DNA of 44,828 bases from Flavobacteriaceae bacterium (GTDB taxonomy: Bacteria; Bacteroidota; Bacteroidia; Flavobacteriales; Flavobacteriaceae): assembly GCA_947461425.1 (NCBI GenBank), contig CANHKZ010000005.1, positions 1 through 44,828 of the forward strand, read 5' to 3'. Shown piece after piece: positions 23,534-32,452 of this stretch. Every line of letters starts with the position of its first letter. Positions within the stretch are counted from its first letter, which is position 1. Position numbers and translations under genes: made by a program. The notes beneath the pieces were generated by a model. The model made no database searches. It saw nothing but the letters and a program-made list of their open reading frames with translations, and was not told the origin of the DNA.

Positions 23534-25495
23534 ATGAGCGTAGCGCACAAAGATTTGCACAGTAAGTTAACTCTTGGCGGATTATTAGTTTCTTTAGGAA
23601 TAATATATGGTGACATTGGAACTTCCCCTTTGTATGTAATGAAAGCCATTTTAGGTAACCATATTATAAATGCTGAGATCGTATTAGGTGGAATTTCATG
23701 TGTTTTTTGGACACTAACTCTGCAAACAACAATCAAATATGTTTTGATCACTTTAAGTGCTGATAATCATGGCGAAGGTGGGATTTTTGCTTTGTACGCT
23801 TTGGTCAAAAAAACAAAAATTCGTTGGTTAATTGTTCCTGCTATAATTGGAGGAAGTGCATTATTAGCTGACGGAATTATTACTCCTCCTATTTCGGTAT
23901 CTTCTGCTGTTGAGGGGGTAAGAACCTATTATCCTGAAATCAATACAATTCCAATAGTAATAGGGATTTTATTGATTCTTTTTACAATTCAACAATTTGG
24001 GACTAAGCTAGTAGGAAAGTTTTTTGCACCAATGATGTTAATATGGTTCACCATGTTGGCTGTTTTAGGAGGAATTCAAATATTCAATCACACTGAGGTA
24101 CTTCAAGCTATAAACCCTTATTATGCATACAAATTACTTTCAATTCACCCTGACGGATTCTTTGTTCTAGGTTTTGTATTTCTTTGTACAACGGGTGCTG
24201 AGGCTTTATATTCAGACATGGGCCACTGCGGAAGAAAAAATATTAGAATTAGTTGGATTTTTGTAAAAATAGCATTGATACTAAATTATTTTGGCCAAGG
24301 CGCCTACTTAATTCATCACGAGGGAGAAACTTTAGCTAGCTTAGGTGGTAAGAACGGAAACCCTTTCTATTTGATTATGGCAGATTGGTTTCAACCCATT
24401 GGAATAGTTATTGCCACACTAGCTGCTGTAATTGCTTCCCAAGCTTTAATAAGTGGTTCATTTACATTAATTAATGAAGCAATGCGTTTGAATTTTTGGC
24501 CTAAGGCTAAAATTAAATATCCTACAGAACTGAAAGGACAATTGTACATTCCGTCAATAAACTGGTTGTTGTTTTTTGGGTGTGTAGGAATAGTTTTGCA
24601 CTTTGAAGAATCTAGTAATATGGAACATGCTTACGGCCTGGCTATCATTTTATGTATGATTATGACAACCTTATTATTGAATTTTTATTTAATAATGAAA
24701 CGTGTAAAATGGTTCTTATATGTGCCACTAATTACTATTTATTTAGTAATCGAATTCAGTTTTTTAGCAGCTAATATTACAAAATTTTCTGAAGGCGGTT
24801 ATGTTACACTTTGCATAGCAATTGTATTGATTTCGATAATGACTATTTGGTATTTAGCAAAAAAAATCAATAAGGCTTACACCAAAATTGTAAAGATTGA
24901 AGATTATAAAAAAGTGCTAGTAGAATTGAGTGCTGATTTAACAATTCCAAAATACGCAACGCATTTGGTCTATATGACCAATGCAGGAAGAGTAGATGAA
25001 ATTGAAGAAAAAGTAATGTATTCAATTCTTCAAAAGAGACCAAAAAGAGCTGATATATACTGGTTTGTACATGTAAATATTTTATCAGAACCATACAAAA
25101 CAGAATATAAAGTAACTGAAATTCTTAAAGATGATTTGTATCGAGTAGATTTTAATTTAGGATTTAGAGAGCCTACTAAAATTAATTTGATGTTCCGTGA
25201 AGTATTGAAAGATATGGTAAAGAATGGTGAAGTAGATATTACAAGTCGTTACGAATCATTAAATAAAAATAATATTCTTGGAGATTTTAAATTTGTTTTA
25301 TCTGAAAAATTCTTATCCAATGATAGCGACTTATTGTGGCATGAAAAATTAGTAATGAATACCTATTTCTTTATCAAAAAATTAAGCTTATCTGAAGAGA
25401 GAGCTTTTGGATTAGATAGTAGTTCAGTGAAAATTGAAAAATTCCCATTAGTACTTCACGCACCAGAAAACATAGGATTAACAAGGATTAAATAA
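23534..25495 (+). CDS. kup: KUP-family potassium transporter
   Basis: Proton-coupled potassium uptake across the inner membrane. The 653-residue protein begins with the family signature GIIYGDIGTSPLYVMKAIL and has about twelve hydrophobic helices over the first 450 residues. A cytoplasmic C-terminal domain of about 200 residues ends the protein, as usual for the family. The gene is monocistronic with its own promoter and is followed by an unusually long perfect hairpin. Nothing in the sequence suggests loss of function. Confidence 0.95.
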   Translation: MSVAHKDLHSKLTLGGLLVSLGIIYGDIGTSPLYVMKAILGNHIINAEIVLGGISCVFWTLTLQTTIKYVLITLSADNHGEGGIFALYALVKKTKIRWLIVPAIIGGSALLADGIITPPISVSSAVEGVRTYYPEINTIPIVIGILLILFTIQQFGTKLVGKFFAPMMLIWFTMLAVLGGIQIFNHTEVLQAINPYYAYKLLSIHPDGFFVLGFVFLCTTGAEALYSDMGHCGRKNIRISWIFVKIALILNYFGQGAYLIHHEGETLASLGGKNGNPFYLIMADWFQPIGIVIATLAAVIASQALISGSFTLINEAMRLNFWPKAKIKYPTELKGQLYIPSINWLLFFGCVGIVLHFEESSNMEHAYGLAIILCMIMTTLLLNFYLIMKRVKWFLYVPLITIYLVIEFSFLAANITKFSEGGYVTLCIAIVLISIMTIWYLAKKINKAYTKIVKIEDYKKVLVELSADLTIPKYATHLVYMTNAGRVDEIEEKVMYSILQKRPKRADIYWFVHVNILSEPYKTEYKVTEILKDDLYRVDFNLGFREPTKINLMFREVLKDMVKNGEVDITSRYESLNKNNILGDFKFVLSEKFLSNDSDLLWHEKLVMNTYFFIKKLSLSEERAFGLDSSSVKIEKFPLVLHAPENIGLTRIK

Positions 25496-25507
25496 TCGTT
25501 TATGCAT

Positions 25508-25555
25508 TTTGAAATAGAAAGACACTGTATTGCTGCAGTGTCTTTCTATTTCAAA
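25508..25555. terminator. 20-base-pair perfect hairpin after kup, probable terminator
   Basis: TTTGAAATAGAAAGACACTG pairs without mismatch with its complement ending at 25555, around the loop TATTGCTG. The core AAAGACACTG...CAGTGTCTTT has A and T flanks as in an intrinsic terminator. The stem is longer than other terminators here, and the T tract is broken by C and A. Confidence 0.75.
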
Positions 25556-25586
25556 TATTAAGATTAGCTTTCCAATCAATAAGTAG

Positions 25587-25594
25587 TACCTTTG
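25587..25594 (+). promoter_or_regulatory. -7 promoter element of the RsmB-like gene
   Basis: TACCTTTG matches TAnnTTTG, 19 bases upstream of the start codon at 25614. Confidence 0.55.
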
Positions 25595-25613
25595 CACTTC
25601 AATTTTTTTTACA

Positions 25614-26831
25614 ATGAGATTACACCGAAATTTAGTTTATACAACCATTGATGCGCTCAATGCAATCTTTAATGAAGGAGAATATGCCGATAAAGTAGTG
25701 GCTCGTTCATTAAAAAAAGACAAACGTTGGGGAAGTTCCGATAGAAAATTTGTTGCCGAAACGATTTATGAAATAGTCCGTTGGAAACGATTATACTCTG
25801 AAATAGCCGAAGTTAAAGAACCATTTGATAGAGATAATCTTTGGCGAATTTTTTCAGTTTGGGCTGTTTTGAGAGGTTATCCAATTCCAGATTGGCGTCA
25901 ATTAGAAGGAACTCCCGAGCGAAAAATAAAAGGTCGTTTTGATGAATTATCTAAAATACGAACATTAAAAGAATCTATACCTGATTGGATGGATGAATTG
26001 GGTGTTAAGGAATTGGGTGAAAAAATTTGGTCAAAAGAAATAACGGCTCAAAATCAACCCGCAAAAGTAATACTTAGAGTTAATACTTTAAAAACTACCA
26101 AAGAGAAACTCAAGGCGATCTTGATGGATTTGAATATTGAAACTGAATTTTTAAAAGATCAACCCGATGCTTTAGTGTTAAAAGAAAGAGCTAATGTATT
26201 CTTAACTGATGCCTTCAAACAAGGTTTTTTTGAAGTTCAAGATGCCAATTCTCAGTTAGTAGCAGCTTTTCTAGATGTAAAGCCCGGAATGCGCGTAGTT
26301 GACACTTGTGCGGGTGCGGGTGGTAAAACCTTGCACATTGCTTCCTTAATGGAAAATAAAGGGCAATTAATTGCCATGGATTTATACGAAAGTAAATTAA
26401 AACAATTGAAATTAAGAGCTAAAAGAAATAGCGCTTTTAATATTGAATACCGTATCATTGATTCCACAAAAGTAATCAAGAAACTACATGAAAAAGCAGA
26501 TCGTGTTTTAATAGATGCGCCATGCTCCGGTCTAGGTGTTTTAAAAAGAAATCCAGATGCTAAATGGAAATTACAACCTGAATTCATAGATAATATTCGA
26601 AAAGTTCAAGCTGAAGTATTGGAAAACTATTCTAAAATTGTGAAACCAGGTGGGAAATTAGTTTATGCTACTTGCTCTATTTTACCTTCGGAAAACCAAG
26701 AACAAGTGCAACGTTTTTTAACTACTGAAATTGGAAAACAATTTCAGTTAATTGAAGACCGAAAAATATTAGCTTCAGATTCTGGATTTGATGGTTTTTA
26801 TATGGCATTAATGGAAAGAAAAAACACCTAA
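25614..26831 (+). CDS. RsmB/NOP-family RNA 5-methylcytosine methyltransferase
   Basis: SAM-dependent methylation of cytosine-5 in RNA, probably 16S rRNA. The 405-residue protein has an N-terminal helical region (about 1-140) and a Rossmann methyltransferase domain with DTCAGAGGKTLHIAS for SAM binding, DAPCSGLGVLKRNPD (motif IV cysteine) and YATCSILPSENQ (catalytic cysteine). Both active-site cysteines are present. The exact target base (C967 for RsmB) cannot be set from sequence alone. Monocistronic, ended by a bidirectional terminator. Confidence 0.92.
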   Translation: MRLHRNLVYTTIDALNAIFNEGEYADKVVARSLKKDKRWGSSDRKFVAETIYEIVRWKRLYSEIAEVKEPFDRDNLWRIFSVWAVLRGYPIPDWRQLEGTPERKIKGRFDELSKIRTLKESIPDWMDELGVKELGEKIWSKEITAQNQPAKVILRVNTLKTTKEKLKAILMDLNIETEFLKDQPDALVLKERANVFLTDAFKQGFFEVQDANSQLVAAFLDVKPGMRVVDTCAGAGGKTLHIASLMENKGQLIAMDLYESKLKQLKLRAKRNSAFNIEYRIIDSTKVIKKLHEKADRVLIDAPCSGLGVLKRNPDAKWKLQPEFIDNIRKVQAEVLENYSKIVKPGGKLVYATCSILPSENQEQVQRFLTTEIGKQFQLIEDRKILASDSGFDGFYMALMERKNT

Positions 26832-26862
26832 GCACATTCTAGATTAAACTTTTTATTTGTAT

Positions 26863-26900
26863 AACATGCCTTAAAAATGATTTCATTTTTAAGGCATGTT
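26863..26900. terminator. bidirectional terminator between the RsmB-like and Nudix genes
   Basis: AACATGCCTTAAAAATGA and its perfect complement are separated by only two bases, giving a stem of 16 or more pairs with a tight loop. It lies between convergent genes and is followed by TTATTTT. Confidence 0.85.
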
Positions 26901-26915
26901 TATTTTAAAGTACTT

Positions 26916-27503
26916 TTATTTTTCAAATAATAATTTGATGTTTTCATACGAATTTTTTAACGCCTCGGTTATTTCGATTGGATTTAGCCAAGCCACTTTC
27001 TCAATTCCTTCTTCTACTTGTCCAAATAATTCTCCATCAAAGGTTGACGTCATTTCAAACCAATGGGTAATTTTAAGTTTGTACCTGCCATTTCTCTTAA
27101 AAACATGATAGGTTTTCTGAAGTTTATTACCGATCGTAAGTTGGCCTACACCGGTTTCTTCTTCAACTTCACGCATAGCAGTATCCTCAATCGCCTCTCC
27201 TTTATTGGTTCCACCTTTAGGTAAATCCCATTTTCCATTTCTAAAAATAAAAAGCACTTCACCCTTTGTATTGTAAACTAAGCCTCCACCTGCCTTAGTT
27301 ACGGGAATTTTGTCTTTTAAAGTATTCAAAATTTGCTTTTCATCAGGATGGTATAAATACGCTTTTGGAATTTTATTTTGAAATATTTTAATGATAAGCT
27401 GTTCAATATCAATACTCTCCAATAAAAACAACTGAAAGTCTGTCTCCTTAGAGATTTGATTTGTTAAAAAAAGTGGTTTGTCGTTCACAAAAACTTTATA
27501 CAT
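26916..27503 (-). CDS. Nudix hydrolase
   Basis: A 195-residue protein. Residues about 65-190 form a Nudix domain; the signature G-x5-E-x7-REVEEETGV is complete (GGTNKGEAIEDTAMREVEEETG), and WDLPKGG precedes it. The first 60 residues (MYKVFVNDKPLFLT...) are a separate small domain. The likely activity is hydrolysis of a nucleoside diphosphate linked to another group; the substrate is unknown. It diverges from pyrE with only seven bases between the start codons, so the pyrE promoter lies inside its coding region. That arrangement may couple it to nucleotide metabolism. Confidence 0.9.
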   Translation of the reverse strand: MYKVFVNDKPLFLTNQISKETDFQLFLLESIDIEQLIIKIFQNKIPKAYLYHPDEKQILNTLKDKIPVTKAGGGLVYNTKGEVLFIFRNGKWDLPKGGTNKGEAIEDTAMREVEEETGVGQLTIGNKLQKTYHVFKRNGRYKLKITHWFEMTSTFDGELFGQVEEGIEKVAWLNPIEITEALKNSYENIKLLFEK

Positions 27504-27506
27504 TTG
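27477..27506 (+). promoter_or_regulatory. pyrE promoter inside the start of the Nudix gene
   Basis: TTTG at 27477-27480 and TACATTTG at 27499-27506 match the -33 and -7 elements with an 18-base spacer. The -7 element ends four bases before the pyrE ATG, so the transcript would have almost no leader. The site overlaps the Nudix start codon on the other strand. Confidence 0.65.
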
Positions 27507-27510
27507 TACT

Positions 27511-28152
27511 ATGATTTTTAATAAAGAAACAGCCGAAAAAACAGCCGAATTGCTTTTGCAAATAAATGCAATTAAATTGAATCCAAGAAATCCTTTTAAA
27601 TGGGCTTCGGGATGGAACTCCCCAATCTATTGCGACAACCGTCTAATTCTCTCATTCCCAGCTATCCGAAATTATGTTCGTGATGAATTTGTAAAAAATA
27701 TTGAAAATAAATTCTGTAAACCAGATGTAATTGCTGGTGTAGCAACTGGAGCAATCGGAATTGGAATTCTTGTTGCCGAAAGTATGGGGCTTCCTTTTGT
27801 GTATGTCCGCCCAGAGCCAAAAAAACATGGAAGACAAAATCAAGTGGAAGGATTTTTACAAAAGGGTCAAAATGTAGTAGTCGTAGAAGATTTAATTAGC
27901 ACTGGAAACAGTAGCTTGCTAGCGGTAGAGGCTTTGAAAGAAGCAGGGGCTAACATCAAAGGAATGGCAGCTATATTCACATACGGTTTTGACATTGCAG
28001 AACAAAATTTTAAAAAAGTCAATGTGGATTTGTATACATTAAGTAATTATGATAATTTATTGAACTTGGCCGTGGCTAAATCTTACATTACTATAGATGA
28101 ACAACAAACCTTGAGCGAATGGAAGTTAAATCCATCAACCTGGAACGTATAA
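27511..28152 (+). CDS. pyrE: orotate phosphoribosyltransferase
   Basis: Transfers phosphoribose from PRPP to orotate, giving OMP in pyrimidine synthesis. The PRPP-binding motif VVVVEDLISTGNSS is complete, and KWASGWNSPIYCDNR and the YVRPEPKKHGRQNQVEG loop are typical. I chose the ATG at 27511 (213 residues) over an upstream in-frame ATG that would overlap the Nudix start and add eleven residues not expected in the family. It is followed 17 bases later by a SRPBCC protein gene in the same unit. A second pyrimidine-type gene, the variant dihydroorotase, lies about 20 kb away. Confidence 0.95.
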   Translation: MIFNKETAEKTAELLLQINAIKLNPRNPFKWASGWNSPIYCDNRLILSFPAIRNYVRDEFVKNIENKFCKPDVIAGVATGAIGIGILVAESMGLPFVYVRPEPKKHGRQNQVEGFLQKGQNVVVVEDLISTGNSSLLAVEALKEAGANIKGMAAIFTYGFDIAEQNFKKVNVDLYTLSNYDNLLNLAVAKSYITIDEQQTLSEWKLNPSTWNV

Positions 28153-28169
28153 AATAAAAATAAATCAAA

Positions 28170-28562
28170 ATGAATTTAGAAAGTCCAAAAGTTAGCGTGC
28201 AAAAATCAGCTCAAAATATGTTTGAATTTCTATCCGATGTTAAAAATTTCGAACAGCTAATGCCTGAAAACATTGCTAAATTTGAAGTAATTGATGTCGA
28301 TGCATTTATTTTTGGTTTAAAAGGCATGCCTGAGATCAAATTAGTTGTCAAAGAAAAAGTGGCTCCAAATAAATTAGTTTTAGGAGCTGCAAGCGATAAA
28401 CTACCATTTACACTTATTGTGTCTATTGATTCTGTCAGCGAATCAAGCGCTGAAGTTAAATTAGATTTCGAAGGTGATTTTAACCCAATGATGGCGATGA
28501 TGATTAAAGGACCAATCCAGAAGTTTATTGAAACGCTGGCTGAGAATATGCACAAATTATGA
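28170..28562 (+). CDS. SRPBCC family protein, 130 residues
   Basis: A single START-like ligand-binding domain with no signal peptide or membrane segment (SVQKSAQNMFEFLSDVKNFEQLMPENI at the start, PIQKFIETLAENMHKL at the end). Such domains form a deep hydrophobic cavity; the ligand is unknown. It is co-transcribed with pyrE, an arrangement I recall from other flavobacteria, but no link to pyrimidine synthesis is evident. Ends before a terminator shared with birA. Confidence 0.82.
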   Translation: MNLESPKVSVQKSAQNMFEFLSDVKNFEQLMPENIAKFEVIDVDAFIFGLKGMPEIKLVVKEKVAPNKLVLGAASDKLPFTLIVSIDSVSESSAEVKLDFEGDFNPMMAMMIKGPIQKFIETLAENMHKL

Positions 28563-28578
28563 TTTAAAATAGTATTCC

Positions 28579-28611
28579 AAAAAGGCTGTAATTCTAATTA
28601 CGGCCTTTTTT
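28579..28611. terminator. bidirectional terminator between the SRPBCC gene and birA
   Basis: A 15-base stem (AAAAAGGCTGTAATT / AATTACGGCCTTTTT, one T-G wobble) has a two-base central gap and flanking A and T tracts. It overlaps the birA stop codon on the minus strand. Confidence 0.85.
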
Positions 28612-29338
28612 AATATAACATTTGGATTTCTTTGATATCAAATTCAGCTATCGAATCATCCTCCAATACCATTTGTAACCGACCCGTTTCTGATATTCCT
28701 TTTATAATAGCCATAAATTTGTCTTGTTTTTGATTTATAAAGGGCATAGGAATATCTTTTTTGTACAATAAATTTATAAATTGTTGACGCAACGATTCGG
28801 CATTCACACTACACTCAGCTGTACTTTTTTTCAGGTTCACTACAATTTCATTAAGTAACTCCTCTTTATTGAATTGTAAACCAGTTATTGCAAATAACGA
28901 TGATGCCTTTGGCAAACTCTCGAAATTAATTTGGTTGACATTTAAACCCAACCCAACAATAGAAAGAATGGTTCCGTCACTTTTGATACTATTTTCAATT
29001 AAAATACCTCCGATTTTTTTGTTAGCTGACAATATGTCGTTCGGCCATTTAATGCTTAAATTTGGAATATTTTGTGAATTTAAGGTGTTAATTACCGCTA
29101 CAGAAAAGGCAATATTTAAAGTAAAAATTTGACTAATATCCGTCAAAAAATCTTTAACCAAAACACTCATAATTAGATTTTTACCCGCTTCAGAATTCCA
29201 AACCGAACCCATTTGCCCCTTGCCTCTAGTTTGATTTTCAGCAGAAACAACCGTGAAGTTTTCTATATCAGATTGGGTTGATAATCCCTTAAGGAAATCA
29301 TTTGTTGAATCTATGGCATCGAGTTTGATTAGTTTCAT
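28610..29338 (-). CDS. birA: biotin--[acetyl-CoA carboxylase] ligase
   Basis: Attaches biotin to carboxylase carrier lysines through biotinyl-AMP. The 242-residue protein contains the ligase core: NQTRGKGQMGSVWNS (biotinyl-AMP loop), LSIKWPNDIL and KKIGGILIEN. It has no N-terminal helix-turn-helix, so it is the monofunctional form and not a repressor. A short C-terminal domain (about 195-242) is present. The gene diverges from rsfS over 96 bases. Confidence 0.94.
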   Translation of the reverse strand: MKLIKLDAIDSTNDFLKGLSTQSDIENFTVVSAENQTRGKGQMGSVWNSEAGKNLIMSVLVKDFLTDISQIFTLNIAFSVAVINTLNSQNIPNLSIKWPNDILSANKKIGGILIENSIKSDGTILSIVGLGLNVNQINFESLPKASSLFAITGLQFNKEELLNEIVVNLKKSTAECSVNAESLRQQFINLLYKKDIPMPFINQKQDKFMAIIKGISETGRLQMVLEDDSIAEFDIKEIQMLY

Positions 29339-29434
29339 TGCACATTATTTGTGACACAGAACTTAATATTCTGTTAATGGGTCAAAAATAATAACAAAAA
29401 ATGGTAACTTTACCAACTTATATTAAAATAATTC

Positions 29435-29806
29435 ATGGCTAAAAAGACTATAAACAATGATGCACTTATTGCAAACATCATCAAAGGAATCGAAGAAGTA
29501 AAAGGTAATGATGTTGATATCCTAGATTTAAGAGAAATAGATACAGCGGTTTGCGACTATTTCATCATATGTAACGGAACTTCTAACACCCAAGTTAATG
29601 CAATAGTAAGTTCTATCCAAAAAACAGTTTCAAAAGAATTAAAAGATAAGCCTTGGCATGTTGAAGGAACTGATAATGCAGAGTGGGTTTTGATGGACTA
29701 CGTAAATGTGGTAGTACATGTTTTTCAAAAACATATTCGAGAATATTATAACATAGAAAGCCTTTGGGGTGATGCTAAAATCACCACAATCGAAAACAAA
29801 TATTAA
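29435..29806 (+). CDS. rsfS: ribosome silencing factor
   Basis: Binds the 50S protein uL14 and blocks subunit joining when nutrients are scarce. The 123-residue protein shows the whole RsfS/Iojap pattern: DIVD-like VDILDLREIDTAVCDYFIICNG, HVEGTDNAEWVLMDYVNVVVHVFQ and REYYNIESLWGDA. It lies 15 bases before ftsH and shares its transcript, a gene order I recall as common in Bacteroidota. A near-consensus -7 element (TAACTTTA, 29405) lies upstream. Confidence 0.95.
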   Translation: MAKKTINNDALIANIIKGIEEVKGNDVDILDLREIDTAVCDYFIICNGTSNTQVNAIVSSIQKTVSKELKDKPWHVEGTDNAEWVLMDYVNVVVHVFQKHIREYYNIESLWGDAKITTIENKY

Positions 29807-29821
29807 AGAAAAAAACTTGTA

Positions 29822-31738
29822 ATGGCGACTAATAATCCAAATAAATTTAAAGTAAATCCTTGGTTAGTATATACCGGAATTCTTCTTATTTTTCTTTTTA
29901 TCAGTTTTGCAACTGGTGGAAGTAATTTTGAGGAACCAGCACAACTAACATCATCTAAATTCAATAATTTTCTTGAAAAAGGACAAATTGAAAAGGTGAT
30001 TGTTTATAATAAAAGTGAAGCAGAAGTATATTTGACTGCTGGAGCTTTAAATGACAAAACACATTCAAAAGTAGCAAAAGATGTCTTTGATCGTCCAAAT
30101 ACGGGACCGCATTATACCTTGGAAATAGGTAACGATCAAATCTTCCAAAATAAATTAGAAAAAGCTGTTGGAGAAGGCAAATTAAAAGATTTTAACTTTT
30201 TGCAAAAAAGTAATTGGAGCGATATCTTAATTAGTTTATTGCCAATTCTTGTAATTGTTGCTGTTTGGATATTCATCATGAGAAGAATGTCAGGTGGTGG
30301 CGGAGGTGGCGGAGGTCAAATTTTCAATATTGGTAAATCAAAAGCGAAACTTTTTGACGAAAAAACAGATATCAAAACTACATTCAAAGACGTTGCTGGT
30401 CTAGAAGGAGCTAAAGAAGAAATTCAAGAAATTGTAGAGTTTCTAAAAAATCCTGAAAAATATACTAACCTTGGGGGTAAAATTCCTAAAGGTGCTTTAC
30501 TTGTTGGGCCCCCTGGAACAGGAAAAACCTTGCTTGCAAAAGCTGTTGCTGGAGAAGCTCAAGTTCCTTTCTTCTCGTTATCTGGGTCTGATTTTGTAGA
30601 AATGTTTGTAGGTGTTGGTGCTTCCCGTGTTAGAGATTTGTTCAAACAAGCCAAAGAAAAATCACCAGCAATTATATTTATTGATGAAATTGATGCGGTG
30701 GGTAGAGCTAGAGGAAAAAACAATATGTCAGGCGGAAACGATGAGCGTGAAAATACTCTAAATCAATTGTTAACAGAGATGGATGGTTTTGGAACTAATT
30801 CAAATGTTATTGTACTTGCTGCAACAAATAGAGCTGATGTTTTAGATAAAGCATTAATGCGTGCAGGACGATTTGATAGACAAATTTTTGTGGACCTACC
30901 AGACATTCGAGAGCGTGGGGAAATATTTAAAGTGCATTTGGCTCCTTTGAAAAAAGTAGAAGGATTAGACGTTGACTTTTTAGCCAAACAAACACCAGGA
31001 TTTTCAGGAGCTGATATTGCTAATGTATGTAATGAAGCCGCTCTAATTGCTGCCAGAAATAATAAAACTGCAGTGGATAAACAAGATTTCTTAGACGCAG
31101 TTGATCGTATAATTGGTGGATTAGAAAAGAAAAATAAAATTGTAACTCCCGAAGAGAAAAAAGCAATAGCCATACACGAGGCAGGTCATGCAACTGTAAG
31201 CTGGATGTTAGAACACGCTGCACCACTTATTAAAGTAACAATTGTACCAAGAGGTCAAAGTCTAGGTGCTGCTTGGTATTTACCTGAGGAACGATTAATA
31301 GTTCGTCCCGACCAGATGCTAGATGAAATGTGTGCCACTATGGGTGGAAGAGCAGCTGAAAAAGTTATTTTCAATAGAATTTCAACAGGTGCATTAAGTG
31401 ATTTAGAAAAAGTTACACGTCAAGCGAGAGCAATGGTAACTGTTTACGGTTTAAATGATAAAATAGGAAATGTTACTTATTACGATTCATCAGGTCAAAA
31501 TGAATATGGTTTTTCAAAACCTTACTCTGACGAAACTGCTAAAATAATTGATGAAGAAATTTCTGCTTTAATAGAAGGGCAATACCAAAGAGCTATTCAA
31601 ATATTAGAAGACAATAAAGAAAAATTAAACCAACTAGCTGATATTCTTATTGAAAAAGAGGTGATTTTCAAAGATGATCTAGAAGCTATTTTTGGTAAAA
31701 GAATTTATGATAAAAATTTAGAAGACGTAGTTTCTTAA
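29822..31738 (+). CDS. ftsH: ATP-dependent zinc metalloprotease FtsH
   Basis: Membrane-bound AAA protease that degrades misassembled membrane proteins and regulatory proteins. The 638-residue protein has two membrane helices (about 13-30 and 134-153) around a periplasmic domain, a run of glycines at 158-165, Walker A GPPGTGKT (229-236), Walker B IIFIDE (284-289), the second region of homology [20 protein letters not shown] (334-353) and the zinc site HEAGH (452-456). Length and all motifs are normal. It follows rsfS closely and is ended by a strong hairpin. Confidence 0.97.
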   Translation: MATNNPNKFKVNPWLVYTGILLIFLFISFATGGSNFEEPAQLTSSKFNNFLEKGQIEKVIVYNKSEAEVYLTAGALNDKTHSKVAKDVFDRPNTGPHYTLEIGNDQIFQNKLEKAVGEGKLKDFNFLQKSNWSDILISLLPILVIVAVWIFIMRRMSGGGGGGGGQIFNIGKSKAKLFDEKTDIKTTFKDVAGLEGAKEEIQEIVEFLKNPEKYTNLGGKIPKGALLVGPPGTGKTLLAKAVAGEAQVPFFSLSGSDFVEMFVGVGASRVRDLFKQAKEKSPAIIFIDEIDAVGRARGKNNMSGGNDERENTLNQLLTEMDGFGTNSNVIVLAATNRADVLDKALMRAGRFDRQIFVDLPDIRERGEIFKVHLAPLKKVEGLDVDFLAKQTPGFSGADIANVCNEAALIAARNNKTAVDKQDFLDAVDRIIGGLEKKNKIVTPEEKKAIAIHEAGHATVSWMLEHAAPLIKVTIVPRGQSLGAAWYLPEERLIVRPDQMLDEMCATMGGRAAEKVIFNRISTGALSDLEKVTRQARAMVTVYGLNDKIGNVTYYDSSGQNEYGFSKPYSDETAKIIDEEISALIEGQYQRAIQILEDNKEKLNQLADILIEKEVIFKDDLEAIFGKRIYDKNLEDVVS

Positions 31739-31760
31739 ATCAATTAATTTAATTATTTAT

Positions 31761-31801
31761 AAAATCTTAATTCAAAAAACACTTTTGAATTAAGATTTTT
31801 T
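31761..31801 (+). terminator. intrinsic terminator after ftsH
   Basis: A 17-base perfect stem (AAAATCTTAATTCAAAA and complement) with a five-base loop is followed by seven T residues. The next promoter element begins at its 3' edge. Confidence 0.9.
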
Positions 31802-31809
31802 TATCTTTG
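31802..31809 (+). promoter_or_regulatory. -7 promoter element of the LUD-cdsA-psd unit
   Basis: TATCTTTG matches TAnnTTTG, 39 bases upstream of the LUD gene start. It abuts the ftsH terminator, so the terminator stem covers the -33 region. Confidence 0.6.
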
Positions 31810-31848
31810 GACGTTTTCAAACCATAGTATAAGTAGTTCAAATTAAAT

Positions 31849-32451
31849 ATGAGTCTTTTTAAAAAAATTTTTAGTTCATATAAACCGGCTTCTGACGAAG
31901 ATAATGATACTGAACAAAGTCAGTTTCTTCCTGAGGTTAGTATGGCTGTAGATGAAGCTTTTATTTATCATTTTAAAAAGAATGGCGGTAAATTTATTTA
32001 TTGCGAAAACAAAAAAGAGGTCAACGAACAATTTGAAAATATTCTTGAGGAGAATGATTGGTTTGAAAATGAAGTTTTATGTTTTGATCCAAATCTTTTC
32101 GACCTATTAAATGAAAATAAATTACCATTCGAAAAACCAACAAATCCATCATTTTTACTAGCTAGTTGTGAGAATCTTATTGCGGATGAAGGATCAATAT
32201 TGTTTTCTTCCAAACAGATTAAGCAACTAAAACCAAACGAATTACCCGTAAATATTATTGTTGTTGCCACTACTAGCCAAATTCTTGGTGCTAAAAGTGA
32301 CGGTCTTAGTGCCATTAAAAAGAAATACGAGAAAGATTACCCAACTAATATTACTACTATAAAATATTTCGAAAAAGCGAAAGAAGAAGATTTTACTCAA
32401 TACGGAAGTTCTGCTAAGAATCTATATTTATTGCTATTAGAAGATCTTTAA
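31849..32451 (+). CDS. LUD-domain protein (LutC/YkgG-like)
   Basis: A 200-residue cytoplasmic protein. The C-terminal part (LLASCENLIADEGSILFSSKQ, LPVNIIVVATTSQILG) matches the LUD domain of lactate-utilisation proteins B and C. The N-terminus is a basic amphipathic stretch (MSLFKKIFSSYK). No iron-sulfur motifs are present and no other lactate genes are near. It lies one base before cdsA, so its real role may relate to membrane lipids or simply co-expression. The family is likely; the lactate function is doubtful. Confidence 0.75.
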   Translation: MSLFKKIFSSYKPASDEDNDTEQSQFLPEVSMAVDEAFIYHFKKNGGKFIYCENKKEVNEQFENILEENDWFENEVLCFDPNLFDLLNENKLPFEKPTNPSFLLASCENLIADEGSILFSSKQIKQLKPNELPVNIIVVATTSQILGAKSDGLSAIKKKYEKDYPTNITTIKYFEKAKEEDFTQYGSSAKNLYLLLLEDL

Positions 32452-32452
32452 A

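Noticed and set aside
26896..27108. 70-residue open frame on the plus strand
   Set aside because: It lies antisense inside the Nudix gene and begins in the terminator hairpin; the translation has no family pattern.
30291..30318. GGTGGCGGA-type simple repeat in ftsH
   Set aside because: It encodes the known glycine-rich linker after the second membrane helix and is not a mobile or regulatory repeat.
30763..31173. 136-residue open frame on the minus strand
   Set aside because: It is a reverse-strand shadow of the highly conserved ftsH coding sequence.
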